Assembly: GCA_026003015.1 (NCBI GenBank)
Contig: BPGL01000001.1
Coordinates: 966,913 to 1,006,716, forward strand
Direction of reading: 5' to 3'
DNA length: 39,804 nt
Source: Actinomycetota bacterium
GTDB taxonomy: Bacteria > Actinomycetota > UBA4738 > HRBIN12
Part shown: positions 24,007-30,895 of the stretch, one piece after another
How positions within the stretch are numbered: the stretch's first letter is position 1
Layout: every line of letters starts with the position of its first letter
Notes under the pieces: model-generated
What the model was told of the DNA's origin: nothing
The model's input: the letters and a program-made list of their open reading frames with translations, nothing else
Databases searched by the model: none
Program-made: the position numbers and the translations under genes

Positions 24007-25551
24007 CTAGTGGCGGAAGTGCCGAACCCCGGTCAGCACCACGGCCATCCCGTGGGCCGCGGCGGCCGCGAGGACGGCCTCGTCGCCCTTGGAGCCCCCG
24101 GGGTGGATCACGGCGGTGCAGCCGGCCGCGGCGGCCACCTCCAAGGCGTCGGGGAACGGGAAGAAGGCGTCGCTTGCCAGGACCGCCCCCCGAGCCCGCT
24201 CCCCCGCCTTGCGCGTCGCGATCCACGAGGCGTCGACCCGCGACATCTGCCCCGCGCCGATCCCGACCGTCGCGCCGTCCTTCGCGAGCACGATCGCGTT
24301 CGATTTCACGCGCCAGGCGACCGCCCAGGCGAGCTCGAGGTCGGCCCGCTCGCGCTCCGTGGGCGGGCGGCTCGAGACGACGCGCCGCTCTCCGAGCGGC
24401 TCGCCCAGCACGTCGGGGTCCTGGACGAGGGCGCCGCCCGGGAGCGTGCGGACGTCCGGGCCGGGCAGCAGCTCGAGGGGCGCGCGGACGACCCGCAGGG
24501 ACGGACGCTCGGCGAAGGCCTCGAGCGCGCCGGGATCGAACGCCGGCGCGATCACGACCTCGGTGAAGACCTCTCGCATCGCGTCGGCCGCCGCCGCGTC
24601 CACGGACCCACGGAACGCCACGATCCCGCCGAAGGCGCTCACCTCGTCGCAGGCGAGGGCCGCGCGGTAGGACTCGGCGGCCGATGCGTGCGCCGCCACG
24701 CCGCAGGGGTTGTTGTGCTTGACGATCACGCACGCCCCCTCGGGAAGGGCGAGCGCGAGCTCGTAGGCCGCCCATGCGTCGAGCCAGTTGTTGAACGACA
24801 TCTCCTTGCCCTGGAGCACCTCGGCGCCACCGAGGAACCCCGGTCCGCCGACCTCGACGTAGGCGCCGCCGCGCTGGTGCGGGTTCTCCCCGTAGCGCAG
24901 GTCGGCCGTCTTGGCGAGCGCGAGCCCGACGAACGCGGGAAGCCGGTCGCCGTCCGCCTGCGAGCGCGCGAACCAGCCGGCGACCGCCGCCTCATAGGCG
25001 GCCGTGTGCGCGAACGCCGCCGCGGCCAGCGAGCGCCGGGTCGCCGCCGACAGCGCCCCTTCGCGGCGGAGCTCCTCGAGGATCGCGGGGTAGCGGCCGG
25101 GGTCGACGACCACGGCGACGCACGCGTGGTTCTTCGCCGCGGCCCGGACCATCGCCGGGCCTCCGATGTCGATCTGCTCGACGACCTCCTCGGGCCCCGC
25201 CCCGCTCGCAACCGTTTCCCGGAAGGGGTAGAGGTTCACGACGACGAGGTCGAAGGGCTCGATCCCGTGCCTCACGAGCTCCTCGACGTGCTCGGGCCGC
25301 CGCCGATCGGCGAGGATCCCCGCGTGGATCCTCGGGTGCAGGGTCTTGACCCGGCCGCCCAGCATCTCCGGGGATCCCGTCACCTCCTCGACCGACGTGA
25401 CCTCGACGCCCGCCTCGCGCAGGACCGCCGCCGTCCCTCCGCTGGACACGAGCTCGACGCCGAGCTCGCGCAGTCCTCGGGCGAGCTCCACGAGCCCGGT
25501 CTTGTCGTGGACCGCGAGCAACGCGCGGCGGACGCTTCCGACCTCAGCCAT
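24007..25551 (-). CDS. purH: Bifunctional AICAR transformylase / IMP cyclohydrolase
   Basis: A 514-residue enzyme for the last two steps to IMP. The N-terminal cyclohydrolase (MGS-like) domain shows ALLAVHDKTGLVELARGL, VSSGGTA and GRVKTLHPRIHAGIL. The C-terminal transformylase shows LRYGENPHQRG, GKEMSFNNWLDA, the catalytic KHNNPCG, and ends in TGVRHFRH. The ATG at 25551 has GGGAGG three to four bases upstream and overlaps the purN stop by a few bases. It uses 10-formyl-THF from FolD, encoded next in the operon. Confidence 0.96.
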   Translation of the reverse strand: MAEVGSVRRALLAVHDKTGLVELARGLRELGVELVSSGGTAAVLREAGVEVTSVEEVTGSPEMLGGRVKTLHPRIHAGILADRRRPEHVEELVRHGIEPFDLVVVNLYPFRETVASGAGPEEVVEQIDIGGPAMVRAAAKNHACVAVVVDPGRYPAILEELRREGALSAATRRSLAAAAFAHTAAYEAAVAGWFARSQADGDRLPAFVGLALAKTADLRYGENPHQRGGAYVEVGGPGFLGGAEVLQGKEMSFNNWLDAWAAYELALALPEGACVIVKHNNPCGVAAHASAAESYRAALACDEVSAFGGIVAFRGSVDAAAADAMREVFTEVVIAPAFDPGALEAFAERPSLRVVRAPLELLPGPDVRTLPGGALVQDPDVLGEPLGERRVVSSRPPTERERADLELAWAVAWRVKSNAIVLAKDGATVGIGAGQMSRVDASWIATRKAGERARGAVLASDAFFPFPDALEVAAAAGCTAVIHPGGSKGDEAVLAAAAAHGMAVVLTGVRHFRH

Positions 25552-26155
25552 CGACCTCCCCCTCGATCCAGACGCGCCGGCCCTCGACCCGCAGCCGACC
25601 CTCCACGAGCGCCGCGGTCGCCCGCGGCAGGAGCCGGTGCTCGACCGCGTGGATCCGCTCGGCCAGGCTCGCCTCCGTGTCCTGCGGGCGGACCTCGACC
25701 GCCTCCTGGAGCACGACCGGGCCGTGATCCATCTCCTCGTCGACGAGGTGAACGGTGACGCCGGTGACGCGCACCCCGTAGGCGAGCGCGTCCGCGATCG
25801 CCCTCGTCCCGGGAAAGGCGGGCAACAGGGCCGGGTGGACGTTGAGCATCCGGTCGCGGAACGCCTCCACGATCTGGGGACCGACGATCCGCAGGTAGCC
25901 GGCCAGCACCACGACGTCGATCCCGCGGGAGCGGAGCAGCTCCAGGAGCGCCTCGTCGTGCGCGGTCCGGTCGGGGAAGGCCCCGGGGTCCAGGTGCACC
26001 GCCTCGACCCCGCGGGATCGGGCGCGCTCGAGCGCCCGGGCCTGCGCGCGGTCCGACACCACGAGGACGATCTGCGGCCCAACCCTGGGGTCGTCCAGCA
26101 ACGCCTGCAGGTTCGTGCCGGCCCCCGACGCCAACACCGCGACCCGCCCGCCCAT
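25544..26155 (-). CDS. purN: Phosphoribosylglycinamide formyltransferase
   Basis: A 203-residue GAR transformylase. RVAVLASGAGTNLQALLDD binds phosphate. The catalytic Asn-His-Asp triad appears in LNVHPALLPAFPG (Asn, His) and EMDHGPVVLQE (Asp). It formylates glycinamide ribonucleotide with 10-formyl-THF. The ATG at 26155 begins at the conserved strand; a GTG four codons upstream at 26167 is an alternative. A TAGCGT hexamer lies 10 nt upstream of the ATG. First gene of purN-purH-folD-metF, divergent from the zinc-ribbon gene. Confidence 0.94.
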   Translation of the reverse strand: MGGRVAVLASGAGTNLQALLDDPRVGPQIVLVVSDRAQARALERARSRGVEAVHLDPGAFPDRTAHDEALLELLRSRGIDVVVLAGYLRIVGPQIVEAFRDRMLNVHPALLPAFPGTRAIADALAYGVRVTGVTVHLVDEEMDHGPVVLQEAVEVRPQDTEASLAERIHAVEHRLLPRATAALVEGRLRVEGRRVWIEGEVDG

Positions 26156-26267
26156 CAGGCCGCTCACGCTACCATCGTGCCCGAGCCCGACCGACCGCCG
26201 CTCCCCGACGGGGCGGCATGACACGACGGCCACCCCGGCCGCGCCCGGGACGGCCCGGAGGACGACC

Positions 26268-26888
26268 GTGAAGACGTGCCCCTACTGCGCCGAGCTGATC
26301 AAGGACGAGGCGATCAAGTGTCGCTACTGCTACTCCGACCTCACGGCGCCCCGAGAGGTCGCCCTGGCGCAGCGACCCCCCGAGCCCGAGGCGAGCGCCG
26401 AGCCCGAGGCGAGCGCCGAGCCCGAGGCGAGCGCCGAGCCCGAGGCGAGCGCCGCCTCATCGGCCGACGGCGCGCGGACGCCGGTGCGCTACACGCATTC
26501 GGGCTACCGCTACGTGCTCGGCTACGGGGAGGACTTCTTCGGGATCTGGGACCGCCGCTCCCCGAGCGCGCCGGCGGAACGCTGGCCGCGCACCGACGAG
26601 GGCTGGCGGGAGGCGTGGCTGCGCTTCGCGAGCCTCGAGCCGAACCACCAGCCCGTCGAGGAGGGATCCTCGAGCGCCGGGGAGCCCTCGAACCAGCCGC
26701 TGCAGTACACCCACTCCGGCACGCGCTACCTCCTCGGGTACGGAGCCGACTTCTTCGGGATCTGGGACCGACAGGACCCCAGCAGGCCGATCGAAACCTT
26801 CCCGCGCACCGACGAGGGCTGGGCGGAGGCCTGGCGGCGCTACGTCGCGATCGAGGACACCTTCGTGGAGGTCACGAGCGGCGCCTAG
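26268..26888 (+). CDS. Zinc-ribbon protein with EPEASA linker and two copies of an uncharacterised [13 protein letters not shown] domain
   Basis: This 206-residue protein begins with a compact zinc ribbon (C4, C7, C18, C21). A linker of four perfect EPEASA units (39-62) comes next. Two homologous modules of about 53 residues follow, 72-124 and 144-196. Each reads [22 protein letters not shown], then a proline-rich turn, then PRTDEGW-x-EAW-x-R. The invariant aromatic, Gly and Trp residues suggest a small folded domain; its function is unknown to me. There is no signal peptide or membrane helix, so it should be cytoplasmic. The GTG start has GGAGG six bases upstream. It is the only plus-strand gene between purN and sucD, and its TAG overlaps that of sucD. 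Confidence 0.85.
   Translation: MKTCPYCAELIKDEAIKCRYCYSDLTAPREVALAQRPPEPEASAEPEASAEPEASAEPEASAASSADGARTPVRYTHSGYRYVLGYGEDFFGIWDRRSPSAPAERWPRTDEGWREAWLRFASLEPNHQPVEEGSSSAGEPSNQPLQYTHSGTRYLLGYGADFFGIWDRQDPSRPIETFPRTDEGWAEAWRRYVAIEDTFVEVTSGA
26382..26453 (+). repeat. Four perfect tandem copies of an 18-bp unit encoding EPEASA
   Basis: The unit GAGCCCGAGGCGAGCGCC is repeated four times without a mismatch, in frame. Perfect identity at synonymous sites implies recent expansion or ongoing slippage; copy number may vary between strains. Confidence 0.95.
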
Positions 26889-27772
26889 GCGTCCGTCGCC
26901 CGCCGGTCCAGGCGCTCGGCCACGAGGTCGGCCACCTCGCTCGGCGTCCTGGCCACGGCCACGCCGGCGGCCTCGAGCGCCTCGGCCTTCCCCGCGGCGG
27001 TCCCGGTGGAGCCCGTCACGATCGCGCCGGCGTGCCCCATCCGCTTGCCCGGCGGCGCCTCGAACCCCGCGATGTAGGCGACGACCGGGGTGCGGACGTG
27101 GTCGGCGATGTAGGCGGCCGCGCGCTCCTCGTCGTCGCCCCCGATCTCGCCGGTCAGCACCACGAGATCGGTGTCGGGGTCGGCTTCGAAGCGCGCGAGG
27201 GCCTCGACGAACCCGATCCCGTGCACCGGGTCGCCGCCCATCCCCACGCAGGTCGACTGGCCGATCCCGCGTCGGGTGAGCTCGTGGACGATCTGGTAGA
27301 CGAGGGTGCCGCTGCGGCTCACGAGCCCGACGCGCCCCGGCGTGCAGACCTCCCCGGGGATGATGCCGACGTTGGCGACCCCCGGCGTGATGACCCCGGG
27401 ACAGTTGGGCCCCACGAGCTCGGTCGCGCCCCGACGCAGGTAGCTGTGGACCTCGGCCATGTCGCGCACCGGGATCCCCTCGGTGATGCAGACGACGAGC
27501 TCCACGCCCGCGTCGGCCGCCTCGAGGATCGCCTCGGCGGCGAATCGCGGCGGGACGAACACGACGGAGGTGTTCGCGCCCGTTTCCCGGACGGCCTCGG
27601 CCACCGTGTCGAAGACGGGGATGCCGTCGAAGGCCTGTCCTCCCTTGCCAGGCGTCACCCCGGCCACGACGCGCGTGCCGTAGGCGACGTTGCGGCGGGT
27701 GTGGAACGAGCCCTCGCTGCCCGTGATGCCCTGGACCACGACCCGGGTCTCGGCGCCGACGAGGATGCTCAC
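26885..27772 (-). CDS. sucD: Succinate--CoA ligase (ADP/GDP-forming), alpha subunit
   Basis: A 295-residue subunit with the CoA-binding Rossmann part ([23 protein letters not shown]), GPNCPGVI, and the phosphorylated His247 in [11 protein letters not shown]. With SucC it converts succinyl-CoA to succinate with substrate-level phosphorylation. The GTG start overlaps the sucC stop (GTGA), so the subunits are translationally coupled. It ends overlapping the zinc-ribbon gene stop on the opposite strand. Confidence 0.96.
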   Translation of the reverse strand: MSILVGAETRVVVQGITGSEGSFHTRRNVAYGTRVVAGVTPGKGGQAFDGIPVFDTVAEAVRETGANTSVVFVPPRFAAEAILEAADAGVELVVCITEGIPVRDMAEVHSYLRRGATELVGPNCPGVITPGVANVGIIPGEVCTPGRVGLVSRSGTLVYQIVHELTRRGIGQSTCVGMGGDPVHGIGFVEALARFEADPDTDLVVLTGEIGGDDEERAAAYIADHVRTPVVAYIAGFEAPPGKRMGHAGAIVTGSTGTAAGKAEALEAAGVAVARTPSEVADLVAERLDRRATDA

Positions 27773-28914
27773 GGCCCCGCCTCCCCCGCGAGCCGGGCGG
27801 CCTGCGCGGCGGCCTCGTCCATCGTGGGAGCGCTCACGATCCGCGGATGCGCGGCCTCCGCGATGATCCGCCGACCCTCCTCGGCGTTCGTCCCGTCGAG
27901 ACGGAGCACGATGGGCACCGTCGCCTCGATCCGACCGAGCGCCTCGAGCACGCCCCGAGCCACCACGTCGCAGCGCGTGATGCCCCCGAAGATGTTGATG
28001 AGCACGACGCGCACCGCCGGGTCGGACAAGATCACCTCCAGCGAGGTGGCCATCGTGTCGGCGCTCGCGCCGCCCCCGACGTCGAGGAAGTTCGCGGCCC
28101 GGGCGCCGTAGCGGGCCACGACGTCGAGCGTGGCCATCACGAGCCCGGCGCCGTTGCCGATGATCCCCACCCGGCCGTCGAGCTTGACGTACTGCAGGCC
28201 GGCCTGGCGCGCGCGGCGCTCGACCTCGTCGATCGGGAACCGGTCCCGGAGCGCCGCCAGGTCGGGCTGGCGGACGAGCGCGTTGTCGTCGATCGTGACC
28301 TTCGCGTCGAGCGCGACGACGCGCCCGTCGACGAGCTCGACGAGCGGGTTGACCTCCACGAGGGTCGCGTCGGCCTCCCGCAGGAGCGAGAACAGGCAGC
28401 GGACGATCGCCGCGGCGCCCTCGCGCGCCGAAGGCGGGAAGACCCCGGTCAGCTCTCGCAGGTGGTAGGGGCGCAGCCCGAGCATCGGGTCGATCCGGAC
28501 CCGTCGGAGGGCGCCCGGCCGCTCGGCCGCCAGGGCCTCGATCTCCACGCCGCCCTCAGCGGTCGCGAGCCCCACGTAGTCGCCGCTCGAGCGGTCGAGG
28601 AGGAAGGACGCGTACAGCTCGCGCTCGATGGGCAGCCGCTCCTCGACGAGCACCCGATCCACGGGGTGGCCCGCGAAGCCTTCCGCGAGCATCCGCGCGG
28701 TCCGGCGGGCCGCCTCGTCGGGCGAGTCCACGAGCGCCACGCCGCCCCCCTTGCCCCGGCCGCCCGCCTGGACCTGCACCTTGACGACCGCCGCACCGCC
28801 GAACCGCCGGGTCGCCTCGGCAGCCTCCTCGGGGCTACGGGCGACGACCCCCTGGGGGACCGGGATCCCGTGGGCTCGGAACAGGTCCTTGCCCATGTGC
28901 TCGTAGAGGTCCAC
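27769..28914 (-). CDS. sucC: Succinate--CoA ligase (ADP/GDP-forming), beta subunit
   Basis: A 381-residue ATP-grasp subunit. [20 protein letters not shown] opens the nucleotide domain. [15 protein letters not shown] and the metal-binding VEVNPLVEL are typical, and the C-terminal part carries [11 protein letters not shown] and [15 protein letters not shown], which contacts SucD. The start is a GTG and no strong Shine-Dalgarno is visible. It lies 21 bp behind the B12-binding mutase subunit gene, so the order is mcmA2-sucC-sucD on one likely transcript. Confidence 0.95.
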   Translation of the reverse strand: MDLYEHMGKDLFRAHGIPVPQGVVARSPEEAAEATRRFGGAAVVKVQVQAGGRGKGGGVALVDSPDEAARRTARMLAEGFAGHPVDRVLVEERLPIERELYASFLLDRSSGDYVGLATAEGGVEIEALAAERPGALRRVRIDPMLGLRPYHLRELTGVFPPSAREGAAAIVRCLFSLLREADATLVEVNPLVELVDGRVVALDAKVTIDDNALVRQPDLAALRDRFPIDEVERRARQAGLQYVKLDGRVGIIGNGAGLVMATLDVVARYGARAANFLDVGGGASADTMATSLEVILSDPAVRVVLINIFGGITRCDVVARGVLEALGRIEATVPIVLRLDGTNAEEGRRIIAEAAHPRIVSAPTMDEAAAQAARLAGEAGP

Positions 28915-28935
28915 GGCGATCTCGACCGCCCTCGA

Positions 28936-29352
28936 TCAGCGCCTCGCGGCGGCCGCGCGACGGTCGAGCCGGTCGCGCAGCCAGGCCACGATCTCCTCGG
29001 TCGACGCGCCCGGCGTGAAGATCCGCTCGACCCCTTGCGCCTGCAGCGCCTCGACGTCCTCGGGCGGGATGATCCCGCCGCCGAAGACGACGACGTCGTC
29101 GGCGCCCCGCTGGCGCAGCAACCGGATCACCTTGGGGAACAGGGTCATGTGCGCCCCGGAGTGCAGGGACAGCCCGACGGCGTCGGCGTCCTCCTGGATC
29201 GCCGTCTCGACGATCTGCTCCGGCGTCTGGTGCAGACCCGTGTAGACGACCTCGAACCCCGCGTCGCGCAGCGCGCGCGCCACGATCTTGGCCCCACGGT
29301 CGTGCCCGTCGAGGCCGGGCTTGGCGACCACGACGCGGTAGGTGTCCCCCAT
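28936..29352 (-). CDS. mcmA2: Methylmalonyl-CoA mutase B12-binding subunit
   Basis: A 138-residue cobalamin-binding domain (Rossmann-like). It has the DxHxxG motif at residues 15-20 ([10 protein letters not shown]), whose His17 ligates cobalt, followed by [17 protein letters not shown] and [13 protein letters not shown]. It complements the barrel subunit at 10078-11664, which lacks this domain. The two genes are more than 17 kb apart. Position directly ahead of sucC-sucD couples the mutase to succinyl-CoA use. It could also serve another split mutase elsewhere. TAGACT lies 9 nt before the ATG. Confidence 0.93.
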   Translation of the reverse strand: MGDTYRVVVAKPGLDGHDRGAKIVARALRDAGFEVVYTGLHQTPEQIVETAIQEDADAVGLSLHSGAHMTLFPKVIRLLRQRGADDVVVFGGGIIPPEDVEALQAQGVERIFTPGASTEEIVAWLRDRLDRRAAAARR

Positions 29353-29361
29353 CGCGCGGGC

Positions 29362-29367
29362 AGTCTA
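29362..29367 (-). promoter_or_regulatory. -10 element (TAGACT) for mcmA2-sucCD
   Basis: TAGACT ends 9 nt before the mcmA2 ATG in the 92-bp gap after the DUF190 gene. It fits a near-leaderless promoter for the mcmA2-sucC-sucD operon. Confidence 0.4.
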
Positions 29368-29444
29368 GCGAAGACGCATCCCGCGCTCTGGGTCGGGGCC
29401 GGCCATCCCACGCCGATCCCCGGCGGCCGGACGACGACGCTGGG

Positions 29445-29783
29445 TCACCGGGCCGCCCGGTAGACGATCACCTCCACGCGCTCCAGGGTGATCATCCCGT
29501 CCCCGATCATCCCGTCCAGCACGGGTAGGATCCGATCGATGTTCTCGGCCGTGTCCGCGATCTCCACGACGATCGGCAGATCCTCGCTCAGCCGGAGCAG
29601 CCGCGTCGTGTGGATGTGCGATCGGGCTCCGAACCCCTCGATCCCCCGCAGCACCGTCGCTCCCGCGAGGCCCGCCTCGCGCGCGCGGCGCACGATCGCC
29701 TCGTACAACGGACGGCCCTCGTAGCGGTCCGACTCCCCGATGAAGATGCGAAGCAGGCGTCCCTCGCCCTCGAAGCGCGTCAC
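29445..29783 (-). CDS. DUF190-family protein, crcB partner
   Basis: A 112-residue single-domain protein: RLLRIFIGESDRYEGRPLYEAIVRRARE, GATVLRGIEGFG, HTTRLLRLSEDLPIVVEIAD and a final TLERVEVIVYR strand are characteristic of DUF190. The fold resembles small PII/ferredoxin-like regulators; a biochemical role is not established to my knowledge. Family members often sit beside crcB. Here its GTG overlaps the crcB stop (GTGA) and GGGAGG lies five bases upstream, so it is coexpressed under the fluoride riboswitch. A modulator of the fluoride channel is a reasonable inference. Confidence 0.88.
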   Translation of the reverse strand: MTRFEGEGRLLRIFIGESDRYEGRPLYEAIVRRAREAGLAGATVLRGIEGFGARSHIHTTRLLRLSEDLPIVVEIADTAENIDRILPVLDGMIGDGMITLERVEVIVYRAAR

Positions 29784-30154
29784 AGCGACCTCCCTACGAC
29801 GGTGCCGAGCCACAGCCCCACGAACCCGAGGCCGAGGCTGGCGACGACGTTGCCCGCGGCGGGCCACACCGAGCCGTCCTCGAGCATCCGGAACGTCTCG
29901 AGCACGAACGTCGAGAACGTCGTGTAGGCCCCGAGCATCCCCACGGTGAGGGCCGTGCGGAGCACCGGGCTCGTCACGACGCGCCCTTCGATGAGCGCGC
30001 CCACGACGAAGCCGAGCGCGAAGCAGCCCGTCACGTTCACGACGAGCGTTCCCCAGGGGAACGAGCTCCACCGCTCGGCGACCAGCCCCTCGAGCGCGTA
30101 GCGCGCGAGGGCGCCCACCGCTCCCGCGATCCCGACCGCCACCGCCATCCGCAT
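29780..30154 (-). CDS. crcB: Fluoride ion channel/exporter CrcB (Fluc)
   Basis: A 124-residue membrane protein with four hydrophobic helices. Family motifs: GAVGALARYALE, the pore segment WGTLVVNVTGCFALGF, and GMLGAYTTFSTF with the conserved Phe/Thr/Ser track. CrcB forms dual-topology dimers that let fluoride leave the cell. The ATG at 30154 has an AGGAGG ribosome-binding site at five bases, partly inside a sequence complementary to the riboswitch upstream. First gene of the crcB-DUF190 unit. Confidence 0.95.
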   Translation of the reverse strand: MRMAVAVGIAGAVGALARYALEGLVAERWSSFPWGTLVVNVTGCFALGFVVGALIEGRVVTSPVLRTALTVGMLGAYTTFSTFVLETFRMLEDGSVWPAAGNVVASLGLGFVGLWLGTVVGRSL

Positions 30155-30172
30155 GGACCCCTCCTTCGACGT

Positions 30173-30223
30173 CGGTAGGGGTCATCAGCCGGGATCGGCG
30201 GTTCAGGGCGAACCCCATCGCCC
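30173..30223 (-). promoter_or_regulatory. Fluoride riboswitch (crcB motif) upstream of crcB
   Basis: On the minus strand the 51-nt element has the full consensus: GGGCGATG, then GGGGTTCGCCC (closing the first stem, GGGCG with CGCCC), AACCGCC, and the conserved GGCTGATGACCCCTAC. It lies 18 nt upstream of the crcB ATG. GGGGTT at 30211-30216 can form the pseudoknot with GACCCC at 30178-30183. The same GACCCCT (30177-30183) is fully complementary to AGGGGTC (30156-30162), which overlaps the ribosome-binding site. That supports a translational switch in which fluoride binding frees the site. The element starts at the predicted transcription start. Confidence 0.93.
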
Positions 30224-30229
30224 GACGAG

Positions 30230-30235
30230 ATGGTA
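30230..30235 (-). promoter_or_regulatory. -10 element (TACCAT) for the riboswitch-crcB transcript
   Basis: TACCAT ends 6 nt before the first base of the fluoride aptamer, as expected if the aptamer is the 5' end of the mRNA. It lies 9 bp from the divergent -10 of the small membrane protein gene. Confidence 0.5.
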
Positions 30236-30244
30236 GCGGATCCG

Positions 30245-30250
30245 TACACT
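30245..30250 (+). promoter_or_regulatory. -10 element (TACACT) for the 57-residue membrane protein gene
   Basis: TACACT is followed by GGAGCCC and the ATG, a 7-nt spacing. The nine bases TACACTGGA are identical to those ahead of pcrA. Confidence 0.45.
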
Positions 30251-30257
30251 GGAGCCC

Positions 30258-30431
30258 ATGGCCCGCAAGCGGATCCAGATCCGACCGCCCGGCCTGCGCC
30301 CGACGACGAAGGTCGGCACGCTCGGCCCCTACCGGGGCAGGCTCGGCCTGGCGTGGGTGATCGCCCCCCTCGTCGCCGGCGTCGTGATCCTGATCGCGGG
30401 CATCGTCGCGCTCCTCCGGCTCCCGGCTTGA
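30258..30431 (+). CDS. 57-residue single-helix membrane protein
   Basis: A short gene: a basic N-terminus (MARKRIQIRPPGLRPTTK), a hinge with GTLGPYRGRLGLAW, one membrane helix (VIAPLVAGVVILIAGIVALL) and a stop after RLPA. The positive-inside rule places the N-terminus in the cytoplasm. Support for it being real: a TACACT promoter at the leaderless spacing, GGAG just before the ATG, coding-type third-position GC, and a GC hairpin immediately after the stop. No family was recognised; actinobacteria have several such small membrane proteins of unknown role. It lies between the fluoride unit and the ACT gene. Confidence 0.65.
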   Translation: MARKRIQIRPPGLRPTTKVGTLGPYRGRLGLAWVIAPLVAGVVILIAGIVALLRLPA

Positions 30432-30432
30432 C

Positions 30433-30451
30433 CCCCCGCTCGCGGCGGGGG
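30433..30451 (+). terminator. GC-rich hairpin after the 57-residue gene
   Basis: CCCCCGC and GCGGGGG pair around a TCGCG loop, starting two bases after the stop codon. No U-tract follows, so it would be a non-canonical terminator, or a structure that sets off the ACT gene downstream. Confidence 0.4.
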
Positions 30452-30483
30452 TACACCTGCACGTGAGGGAGGGAGGCAGGACG

Positions 30484-30864
30484 ATGCACGACGTCACGGT
30501 GATCGTCGAGGATCGTCCCGGCGCGCTCGCCGACATCGGCGAGGCGCTCGGGGAAGCCGGCGTCAACATCGAGGGCTTCGCCGGCTACGGCGAGCAGGGC
30601 CGGGGGGTGATCCACCTCCTCGTCGGGGACGCCGCGGCCGCCCGGGCCGCGCTCGAGGGTGCCGGCATCGCGGTCCACGGGTCGCAGGAGGCGATCGTCG
30701 TCGACATGTCGGCGGAGGCCGACCGGCCCGGGGCGCTCGGTCGTGCCGCCCGCCGGGTCGCCGACGCCGGCGTGAACATCCGCGTCGCCTACGTGGCCAC
30801 GCACAACCGCGGGGTCATCGTCACCGACGACGACGCGAAGGCTCGGGAGGCGCTCGGGCTCTAG
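30484..30864 (+). CDS. Tandem ACT-domain protein
   Basis: A 126-residue protein of two ACT modules and nothing else. The first begins HDVTVIVEDRPGALADIGEALGEAGVNIEG; the second is EADRPGALGRAARRVADAGVNIRVAYVATHNRGVIVT. Both carry the DRPGAL turn that binds amino acids or similar ligands at dimer interfaces. Without a catalytic domain it is probably a small-molecule sensor or partner of another protein; the target is not shown by the context. The ATG at 30484 has GGGAGG seven bases upstream; an in-frame GTG at 30463 lies before that site and is less likely. Confidence 0.85.
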   Translation: MHDVTVIVEDRPGALADIGEALGEAGVNIEGFAGYGEQGRGVIHLLVGDAAAARAALEGAGIAVHGSQEAIVVDMSAEADRPGALGRAARRVADAGVNIRVAYVATHNRGVIVTDDDAKAREALGL

Positions 30865-30882
30865 CGGCTCGGGGCGGTCGGC

Positions 30883-30888
30883 TAGGCT
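30883..30888 (+). promoter_or_regulatory. -10 element (TAGGCT) for the dimethylformamidase-like gene
   Basis: TAGGCT ends 7 nt before the ATG at 30896; no Shine-Dalgarno is present. Confidence 0.45.
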
Positions 30889-30895
30889 TCCCGCG

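Noticed and set aside
26382..26453. CRISPR-like repeat array.
   Set aside because: The repeats are contiguous without spacers, only 18 bp long and in frame within a coding sequence.
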